Source of the DNA: Candidatus Poribacteria bacterium
GTDB lineage: Bacteria; Poribacteria; WGA-4E; WGA-3G
Direction of reading: 5' to 3'
Assembly (NCBI GenBank): GCA_028818995.1
Contig: JAPPMR010000984.1
Span: forward strand, 1-21,772
Length of the DNA stretch: 21,772 nt
This document shows, piece by piece, positions 16,170 to 21,772 of the stretch. The translations under genes were made by a program, and so were the position numbers. Every line of letters begins with the position of its first letter. Positions within the stretch are counted from its first letter, which is position 1. The notes under the pieces are model-generated. The model was not told where the DNA came from. It was given only the letters and a program-made list of their open reading frames with translations, and did no database searches.

Positions 16170-16754
16170 ATGTCATCTGCTGCAGCCCGAACCTACCTTA
16201 CGCCTGAGGAATATATCTCTTTTGAACGTAAGGCGACCATTAAACACGAATATCTTAAAGGACAAATAATCGCAATGTCCGGTGCAAGTTTCGCGCATAA
16301 TTTTATCACGTTGGATACTGCAACCCAGCTTAATATCCAATTGATGGGAGGGGATTGTCAAGTCGCTGCGAGTGATATGCGCGTAAAGGTTACAAAGACA
16401 AACGCCTACTTTTACCCAGATATTGTCGTTTTTTGTGGTGAACCCATCTCTGAGGATAATAACTTTGATACACTTCTCAATCCGACTGTCATCATAGAGG
16501 TGCTTTCACCTTCAACTGAAACCTATGATAGAGGAGAAAAATTTGAAGATTATAAGCAGATTGAATCCTTAAAGGAATACGTTCTCGTTTCTCAAGATAA
16601 GGTTCTTGTTGAACACTATATTCGTCAAGAAACTGAATGGCTAGAGAGTAAATATAGGGAACTTGATGATGTTGTGCAGCTGCGTTCAATTGAATGTGAG
16701 TTACGCATGCGGGACATTTATGCGCGCACCGAATTGGTATTGAACGCGTCTTAA
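16170..16754 (+). CDS. Uma2 family (DUF820) putative endonuclease
   Basis: 194 aa from the ATG at 16170, chosen because GGAGG ends 5 nt upstream; the frame extends back to 16125 but with no ribosome-binding site. The PD-(D/E)xK-like core is visible: PDIVV (D84), IIEVLSPST (E110), and K124 in DRGEKFEDYKQI. The N-terminus RTYLTPEEYISFE and the HEYLKGQI segment are typical of Uma2. These proteins are abundant in cyanobacteria and some other phyla; their role is unknown, possibly linked to mobile or repeat DNA. It is a single gene on the opposite strand to its neighbours, so it could be an acquired cassette, but no element ends are seen. Confidence 0.85.
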   Translation: MSSAAARTYLTPEEYISFERKATIKHEYLKGQIIAMSGASFAHNFITLDTATQLNIQLMGGDCQVAASDMRVKVTKTNAYFYPDIVVFCGEPISEDNNFDTLLNPTVIIEVLSPSTETYDRGEKFEDYKQIESLKEYVLVSQDKVLVEHYIRQETEWLESKYRELDDVVQLRSIECELRMRDIYARTELVLNAS

Positions 16755-16782
16755 TAACCAAAAAGGTATAGCCACATCAATA

Positions 16783-16799
16783 CACATCCCAAATATGTG
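16783..16799. terminator. Weak hairpin between convergent genes
   Basis: CACAT (16783-16787) and ATGTG (16795-16799) with a 7-nt loop, between the stops of the Uma2 gene and prmC. A CTTATTTC stretch follows on the plus strand. The stem is only 5 bp, so this is a low-confidence bidirectional terminator. Confidence 0.25.
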
Positions 16800-16805
16800 C
16801 TTATT

Positions 16806-17675
16806 TCATTTCATCTCCGCAAGAACAACACGTTCTATCCCAGCATAATCTTTTATAAACCGATAATTCTGATACGCAGGTTGTTCATCAAGCAGGGTTT
16901 TGACCGATTCTGCTTGTTTATCACCAATTTCAAAAATGAGTTTGCCTTCAGGGTGAAGGTAGTTTGGTGCTTCGGCTATCAAACGACGAATGACAGATAA
17001 ACCATCTTCACCAGCGAAAAGTGCAATGTGTGGCTCATAATCCCGAATATCTGGACATAAGGTGTCACGCTCGTTGGTCATAACATAGGGTGGGTTAGAA
17101 ACTATCCAATTAAATTGTGGAGATTGTAGCGTTTTAATCGGTTCAAAAAGATCGCCATGCAGAAGATCAATGCGATCAGTACATTCATGCGTATCCCTAT
17201 TTTTTTCTGCAACTGCTAAAGCATCCTTAGATATATCGGTTGCGATGATTTCCCACTCAGGCTTTTTAACCGCAAGGGCAATTGCTATAACACCACTTCC
17301 GGTACCAATCTCCAATAAACGTTGCGGTGTGTCCTTTTTCGTCTTAAGAATTGTTTCCACGATGAATTCCGTCTCTGGACGCGGGATAAGCACTTTTTCA
17401 TCAACATAGAAATCCAGTGACATGAACTCTTTGTGGTGGGTAAGATAGCTGATCGGGGTGCTTGCAATTCGTTTTTTGATTAACTCTCGGAACACCGTAA
17501 GATCGTCTTGAAAGACTGGCATATCAAAGTGGAGGTAGAGTTGTAAACGACTTTTTTTAAGCAGATATCCGAGTAGGACTTCAGCGTCTAATCGTGGATT
17601 TGGGATATTATTTTTTTCAAAATAACCTGTTGTCCACTCAAGGAGTTCAAGCACGTGCCAGATTTTGGTAGCCAT
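16806..17675 (-). CDS. prmC: Peptide chain release factor N5-glutamine methyltransferase
   Basis: 289 aa, usual length. The family methylates the Gln of the GGQ motif in release factors using SAM, in the cytoplasm. The substrate-recognition NPPY is at 194-197 (NWIVSNPPYV), the SAM motif EIGTGSGV at 122-129, and the RPETE segment at 99-103. It sits directly downstream of prfA (125 nt), its substrate, as in many bacteria. The ribosome-binding site is weak (AAGA). Confidence 0.95.
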   Translation of the reverse strand: MATKIWHVLELLEWTTGYFEKNNIPNPRLDAEVLLGYLLKKSRLQLYLHFDMPVFQDDLTVFRELIKKRIASTPISYLTHHKEFMSLDFYVDEKVLIPRPETEFIVETILKTKKDTPQRLLEIGTGSGVIAIALAVKKPEWEIIATDISKDALAVAEKNRDTHECTDRIDLLHGDLFEPIKTLQSPQFNWIVSNPPYVMTNERDTLCPDIRDYEPHIALFAGEDGLSVIRRLIAEAPNYLHPEGKLIFEIGDKQAESVKTLLDEQPAYQNYRFIKDYAGIERVVLAEMK

Positions 17676-17800
17676 AAATTCTTATCTGATTTCAGAGAAC
17701 TCCGTAACGTGAAATAGGAAGGTAGGAAGTAAGAGAATTTAGTTTTGTGGGTTTCTATTTATACACGATATAATATTGATTTTAAAATGAATAAATTGGT

Positions 17801-18874
17801 TTATATATCTTCATTTTTTAACATTTCAGCTTGATCGGCGGTTGTTAGATTTTCTATAAACGGGTCTAATTGGCCGTCTAAAACACCCTCTAACTGGTGG
17901 ATACTAAATTGGATTCGATGATCAGTAACCCGTGATTGGGGGAAATTGTAAGTGCGAATTTTCTCGCTCCTATCCCCACTACCTACCATAGATCGACGGG
18001 TTTCAGCCCGTTCCTTGTTCAGTTCCGCCTGTTTTCTTTCTTGTAACCGAGCTCGGAGGATTTTCATCGCTTTAGACCGATTTTTGTGCTGTGATTTTTC
18101 GTCTTGCTGGGTTACAACAAGGCCTGTTGGAATGTGTGTAATGCGGATAGCAGAATCCGTAGTATTAACGCTCTGTCCGCCGGGACCTGATGATCGGTAG
18201 GTATCAATCCGTAATTCAGTCGCTTCATCTATTTTCAAATCAACTTCTTCTGCCTCAGGAAGTACAGCGACCGTAACGGCGGATGTGTGAATTCGCCCGC
18301 TCGTTTCGGTTGTAGGAATTCGTTGGACGCGATGGATTCCCCCTTCATATTTGAGAAGGCTATAGGCGGATTTCCCTTCAATCGAAAAAATCACCTCCTT
18401 GAATCCTTTTAATCCAGTGGCGTTTGCACTGAGCATTTCGACTTTCCAATTCTTTCTTTCTGCGTATCGGGTGTACATGCGGAATATCTCTGCTGCAAAA
18501 AGGCTTGCTTCCTCTCCACCTGTCCCAGCGCGAATTTCAATGATCACATTTTTTTCATCATTAGGGTCTTTTGGGATAAGAAGCATCTTAAGTGTTTCTG
18601 TCAACTCGTCTTTTTGCTTCTGGAGATCATCTAACTCCTCTTGTGCTAACGCCAGCATGTCAACGTCACTCTCTTCTGTCAGTAGCGTCTGTGTATCCTC
18701 AATTGCAGTTTCCAATTGTTGATAATCTTTATATCCAGACACAATAGGTGAAAGCTCAGCATGTGTCTTTGAAAGTTCCTGCAGGCGTTGTGGATTAGAG
18801 ATTTGTGCAGGATCGCTTAATGATTTTTCGACATCAATAAATATCTTCTGAATGTCTTTGAGTTTGTCAAACAT
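17801..18874 (-). CDS. prfA: Peptide chain release factor 1
   Basis: 357 aa from the ATG at 18874. An in-frame ATG at 18901 exists, but AAGGGA lies about 6 nt before 18874 and MFDKL is the usual family start. RF1 reads UAA and UAG and triggers peptide release. The catalytic GGQ is present in [14 protein letters not shown], and the PxT anticodon-like tripeptide specific to RF1 appears as PTT in [12 protein letters not shown]. The N-terminal coiled domain, the central domain and the C-terminal [15 protein letters not shown] segment ([18 protein letters not shown]) are all intact. TTGACT at 18967-18962 hints at a weak internal promoter. A hairpin-module pair separates it from rpmE. Confidence 0.96.
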   Translation of the reverse strand: MFDKLKDIQKIFIDVEKSLSDPAQISNPQRLQELSKTHAELSPIVSGYKDYQQLETAIEDTQTLLTEESDVDMLALAQEELDDLQKQKDELTETLKMLLIPKDPNDEKNVIIEIRAGTGGEEASLFAAEIFRMYTRYAERKNWKVEMLSANATGLKGFKEVIFSIEGKSAYSLLKYEGGIHRVQRIPTTETSGRIHTSAVTVAVLPEAEEVDLKIDEATELRIDTYRSSGPGGQSVNTTDSAIRITHIPTGLVVTQQDEKSQHKNRSKAMKILRARLQERKQAELNKERAETRRSMVGSGDRSEKIRTYNFPQSRVTDHRIQFSIHQLEGVLDGQLDPFIENLTTADQAEMLKNEDI

Positions 18875-18990
18875 TTCGATTCCCTTATAGGGCAATTTCA
18901 TAACCGCACAAGAACGCTGGTTTGAATGACTCGGAAATATAGATTAACCAATATAGTGTTTAGTCAAGTGCTAATTGATGGGTCTTGAAA

Positions 18991-19063
18991 GTAGTCGGGA
19001 ATCGGAGTTCCCTCCTACCATAAGCAGTCAATCAGTAGGAGCGATCTCCGAATCGCGACCTAC
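18991..19063. repeat. Inverted pair of CTCCGA-loop hairpin modules, second locus
   Basis: 18991-19018 and 19035-19063 are the two modules also found at 4586-4651. The stems are the same (GGGAA/TTCCC and GCGAT/ATCGC around TCGGAG or CTCCGA), but here the GTAGGAG heads face each other, while at 4.6 kb the tails face each other. They lie between rpmE and prfA, inside an operon that is otherwise conserved. Confidence 0.8.
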
Positions 19064-19092
19064 AATAATATGTTGACGAAGCAATAGCGTTG

Positions 19093-19305
19093 TTATGATT
19101 TTTCTGTGATCCCATAACGACGACGGAAGCTCTCCACGCGTCCCGCAGTGTCAATAAAACGGGTTTGTTGACCTGTATAGAACGGATGGCACTTTGCACA
19201 AACATCTACACGCATATCTGATTGGATTGTAACTGTTTGATATGTAGCACCACACACGCAGTTGATAGTGCATTCGGTTGTTTCTGGATGGATTTCAGGT
19301 TTCAT
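19093..19305 (-). CDS. rpmE: 50S ribosomal protein L31, zinc-binding type
   Basis: 70 aa, full length. Four cysteines (C16, C18, C36, C39) give the CxC and CxxC zinc site of the C+ form of L31. The conserved CHPFYTGQQ and the [11 protein letters not shown]-terminus are present. It acts in the large ribosomal subunit. AGGAG lies 7 nt before the ATG. It lies between rho and prfA, as in many bacterial genomes, with a possible structured leader in the 160-nt gap after rho. Confidence 0.96.
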   Translation of the reverse strand: MKPEIHPETTECTINCVCGATYQTVTIQSDMRVDVCAKCHPFYTGQQTRFIDTAGRVESFRRRYGITEKS

Positions 19306-19335
19306 AAATTACTCCTTATTCATCACTGTATTTGG

Positions 19336-19387
19336 GTGTTGGTATCAATAATATGAGAGCGCTCATTTTGAGTTCCGCAACCAACAC
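19336..19387 (-). ncRNA. Candidate structured leader upstream of rpmE
   Basis: In the rho-rpmE gap, GTGTTGGT and ACCAACAC (19336-19343 and 19380-19387) form an 8-bp outer stem. It encloses a small hairpin ATGAG/CTCAT (19353-19357 and 19362-19366). It ends about 30 nt before the rpmE start. Ribosomal protein L31 leaders are known in other phyla, so autoregulation is possible. It could instead be part of the end of rho; no T-run is seen. Confidence 0.35.
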
Positions 19388-19465
19388 AATTAGTTTTAAG
19401 AATAGAATCTTTGTCTCCATCAGGCTAAGATATCTGATAATTTAAAGTGAGACAGGAAGTCCTTC

Positions 19466-20794
19466 TCATTTTGCTGTTCTGGAAGATTGTGAGGACTGTG
19501 TGCTTTTTTGTCCAGCATCTTCAACCATCTTTTCAAGAAATTCTTCATTTGATTTAGTCTTACTAAGATGCTTAATCAAAAATTGCATTGAATCAGCGAT
19601 GCTCATTTGGCTGGTCAATTTTCGTAAAATCCAAACTTTGTTAAGCACATCCGGTTTTAACAATAGTTCTTCACGACGGGTTTTTGATGTTTCAATGTTG
19701 ATAGTTGGAAAAATCCGCAGTTCTAACAGCGTACGATCCATGTGAATTTCCATATTCGCTGTGCCTTTGAATTCTTCATAAATATAAGTGTCAGAACGGC
19801 TTTCAGTGTCAACAAGAACAGAAGCGATGATTGTTAAACTACCGCCTTCTTCAAATTTACGTGCAGCGCCACAGAATTTGCGGGGTTCTACAATCGCCAT
19901 TGCATCTAACCCACCCGAAAGAGTTCTCCCGCTATGGGGTGCTGTCATATTGTGTGCCCTTGCAAGACGCGTCATACTATCAAGTAAGATCACAACATCT
20001 TTTCCACATTCGACCATGCGTTTTGCTTTTTCGATCGCCATTTCTGCTACTTGGATATGTCGTTCTGGATGTTCATCAAAAGTAGAACTAATGACTTCAC
20101 CTTTAACTGTCCGGACGACATCAGTGACTTCCTCTGGTCGTTCATCAATTAACAAAAATATGAGTGAAACTTCCGGATGATTCGCTTCAATACCACAGGC
20201 GATGTTTTTGAGAAGTGTTGTTTTTCCACTAAAAGGAGGGGCAACTATTAAGCCTCGCTGACCTTTGCCGATAGGTGCCATGAGGTCAATGATACGCGTT
20301 CCAAATTCAGAAGTATTGTGTTCCAATTTTAACTGTTCATAAGGAAAAACTGGCATGGGAGTATCGAAGGAGGTTCGCGTTTTGACCGATTCAGGTGGTT
20401 CACCGTTGACTTTCTCTATTTGTAACAAAGCGAAGTAACGTTCTGTTTTGTTCTCCGATTTCTTAGGTGGACGGATCAAACCTTCAACAACGTGTCCGGT
20501 CTGCAATCCGAATAAGCGAATCTGTGAATGAGAAACATAAATGTCTTCATCACTCTGCAAATAATTGGAACGTGGAGATCGAAGAAAACCGATGTTCTGA
20601 TCTCGGTCATTTATGATTTGCAACACGCCTTTTCCGTAAAGGGGAATATTTTTTTCTGCGGCCTCACCAAGGATTCGAGTAATGAGTTCATCTTTACGCA
20701 ATCCATTACTGTCTTCTATGCCGTAGGATTGTGCCATGGTATTTAAGGCCGAAATCTCCATTTCTTGGAGCTTGCCAATGTCCAAGCTCTCCAT
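19466..20794 (-). CDS. rho: Transcription termination factor Rho
   Basis: 442 aa from ATG 20794. ATG 20803 is also in frame, but GAGGAG ends only 1 nt before it, whereas it is 10 nt before 20794. Rho is a hexameric RNA helicase that ends transcripts. The order is an N-terminal helical domain, a cold-shock-type RNA-binding part with YGKGVLQII and GFLRSPRSNYL, P-loop VAPPFSGKTTLL (about 184-195), LIDERPEEVTDVVR, Walker B LLDSMTRLARAHN, and the secondary-channel segment with YEEFKGTANMEIHMDR. There is no long N-terminal insertion. The P-loop has FS where the E. coli protein has KA. It has a promoter at 21228-21256 and a long leader. Confidence 0.96.
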   Translation of the reverse strand: MESLDIGKLQEMEISALNTMAQSYGIEDSNGLRKDELITRILGEAAEKNIPLYGKGVLQIINDRDQNIGFLRSPRSNYLQSDEDIYVSHSQIRLFGLQTGHVVEGLIRPPKKSENKTERYFALLQIEKVNGEPPESVKTRTSFDTPMPVFPYEQLKLEHNTSEFGTRIIDLMAPIGKGQRGLIVAPPFSGKTTLLKNIACGIEANHPEVSLIFLLIDERPEEVTDVVRTVKGEVISSTFDEHPERHIQVAEMAIEKAKRMVECGKDVVILLDSMTRLARAHNMTAPHSGRTLSGGLDAMAIVEPRKFCGAARKFEEGGSLTIIASVLVDTESRSDTYIYEEFKGTANMEIHMDRTLLELRIFPTINIETSKTRREELLLKPDVLNKVWILRKLTSQMSIADSMQFLIKHLSKTKSNEEFLEKMVEDAGQKSTQSSQSSRTAK

Positions 20795-20803
20795 AGTTTT
20801 CAT

Positions 20804-21221
20804 ACTCCTCAGTAATACCTATCTCGCTTTAACCATATTAGAGACGCGGACACTGCTGAGTCGGCGTAGAATCGCTAAAACGGAATCAGGTGAATACTTG
20901 TGAATCTGACAGAATCTGCGAGATACCGCAGAACTATCTTAGTGGCTAAATAAATATATACCGGATTATGATGCCGGAGTGAATATAGTATTTAAACAGT
21001 AAATGTATTATTAGAACGTTTTATACGTCGCAACACGAATTTTATCATGTCCCGCGGGTAACAAAGCCAGCAATCGCACCCAATATACATTCTGGAGGGT
21101 ACTTGTCTGACAAAATGTAGATTTAGTTTATTTTTGGGGTCCGTATGAAAGCGTTGGCAGGAATTTGACATCCTTTTGTGTTGGGACCGAATGCTTGATC
21201 CATTGATTTTGAATCATCTCA
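20804..21221 (-). promoter_or_regulatory. Long rho leader region
   Basis: From the predicted start near 21221 to the rho gene there are about 420 nt without a credible gene. The first 120 nt or so of the transcript are visibly richer in C than in G and have few strong hairpins, resembling a rut site. A small hairpin CTGCG/CGCAG occurs near 20915-20930. Rho autoregulates through its leader in E. coli; the same is a reasonable guess here. Confidence 0.45.
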
Positions 21222-21227
21222 ATGTAT

Positions 21228-21256
21228 ATTATACATGATAAACTTTTAAACGTCAA
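21228..21256 (-). promoter_or_regulatory. Sigma-70 promoter for rho
   Basis: On the minus strand TTGACG (21256-21251), 17-nt spacer, TATAAT (21233-21228). It matches 11 of 12 consensus bases. It lies downstream of the TPR gene and its 3' hairpin, and points to rho. Confidence 0.8.
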
Positions 21257-21323
21257 GTTTTTCTGAAAAAAGTTGTATAAAGGGAAATTATCTGGACAGA
21301 ACTATGATGTAATATGTTACACC

Positions 21324-21360
21324 CCTATGTTAAGTACGTTTTAAGCGTACTTAACATAGG
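21324..21360. terminator. Perfect 15-bp hairpin after the TPR gene
   Basis: CCTATGTTAAGTACG (21324-21338) and its exact reverse complement (21346-21360) flank a 7-nt loop. CACC and GGTG outside can add pairs across an AAAA bulge. It lies 54 nt past the stop of the right-edge TPR gene and 67 nt before the rho -35. No T-tract follows on the minus strand, so it may stabilise the 3' end or bind a protein rather than be a standard intrinsic terminator. Confidence 0.5.
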
Positions 21361-21414
21361 AAAAGGTGTTTTCGTTGCAGGTTTTCGTTTTCATAGTAAT
21401 AAGCGAAACTTTTT

Positions 21415-21772
21415 TTACTCGTCATTCGCCTTTAAAGGTTTTAGCCTGCGGATCACTTTAGCATTGTACCTGTCTTTTTCCAAGTAGTTTTCCCAGAGCG
21501 CGATCGCCTCATCATTGTATCCTTTAGAAACGTAGTAATCCCCAAGTGCTATAACAGGTATATCTAAGCGTGGGTCTTTTTCTATAGATTCTTTGAAAGC
21601 ATCAACCGCTACTTTTTCGTCACCTTTGAGTAAGGCAATTTCACCTTTTGCGTATAGAAGCAAAGGGTGCTCAGGATATTCTCCTGCCAAAGTATCAATC
21701 AAGGTTTGTGCATCCGTTTCTCTGCCCTGCTTGAAGATTGAAAGCGCAGCAAGAATAGTTCCGTAATTGTAT
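21415..21772 (-). CDS. TPR-repeat protein, C-terminal part (5' end outside window)
   Basis: The frame is open from the right edge to the TGA... stop at 21415, giving about 118 visible residues. An in-frame TTG at 21702 is not needed as a start, because the frame continues upstream with TPR-like sequence (ILAALSIFKQGRETDAQTLI). Repeats follow the TPR pattern of about 34 residues: HPLLLYAKGEIALLKGDEK, then IALGDYYVSKGYNDEAIALW. The protein probably mediates protein contacts; its location and partner are unknown because the N-terminus is missing. Confidence 0.75.
   Translation of the reverse strand, partial: YNYGTILAALSIFKQGRETDAQTLIDTLAGEYPEHPLLLYAKGEIALLKGDEKVAVDAFKESIEKDPRLDIPVIALGDYYVSKGYNDEAIALWENYLEKDRYNAKVIRRLKPLKANDE

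Noticed and set aside
18399..18722. 107-codon plus-strand open frame
   Set aside because: Antisense shadow of prfA, with serine-rich composition typical of reversed coding sequence.
19788..20180. 130-codon plus-strand open frame
   Set aside because: It lies wholly inside rho on the other strand; rho is certain, and this is a shadow frame.

Overview
The window looks like chromosomal DNA of an uncultivated, sponge-associated-type bacterium. Candidatus Poribacteria is my best guess; Latescibacteria or a planctomycete-like lineage are alternatives. This is inferred from gene style, not from a marker search: formylglycine-type sulfatase, PhyH dioxygenase, amidohydrolase-2, D-threonine-aldolase-like enzyme, Uma2 nuclease, sigma factors with huge C-terminal extensions, and many short hairpin repeats between genes. 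Nearly all genes lie on the minus strand; only the J-domain antiporter and the Uma2 gene are on plus. I see no tRNA, rRNA, CRISPR array, insertion sequence or phage gene.

Region 1 (1-7.6 kb): two paralogous genes encode an ECF-like sigma factor fused to a long Asp-box (BNR-type) beta-propeller. One is complete (935 aa) and one runs off the left edge. Between them lie two related ABC-2 type permeases whose ATPase is not in view. The two sigma genes share a 9-base motif about 55 nt upstream of their starts, so autoregulation is possible.

Region 2 (7.8-10.9 kb): mobA, a cytoplasmic sulfatase and a TPR protein form a likely transcription unit. It is headed by a textbook consensus sigma-70 promoter at about 10.85 kb, with an 11-bp palindrome just upstream.

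Region 3 (11.2-13.2 kb): a plus-strand gene fuses a DnaJ J-domain and a coiled coil to an NhaC-family Na+/H+ antiporter.

Region 4 (13.3-16.1 kb): a compact minus-strand operon of DSD1/D-threonine-aldolase-like enzyme, PhyH-type dioxygenase and amidohydrolase. Its first two genes overlap as TAATG. A plus-strand Uma2-family nuclease gene follows.

Region 5 (16.8-21.8 kb): the conserved rho-rpmE-prfA-prmC housekeeping cluster, with a good promoter and a leader of about 0.4 kb ahead of rho, a candidate structured leader ahead of rpmE, and the 3' part of a TPR gene at the right edge.

The intergenic regions carry at least nine copies of short hairpin modules (TAGG-type head plus a stem of 5-9 bp) whose stems differ by compensatory changes. 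Several are inserted as inverted pairs. The strongest candidates for undescribed biology are the sigma/beta-propeller fusions around the ABC-2 permeases, the J-domain antiporter, and the hairpin-module family.
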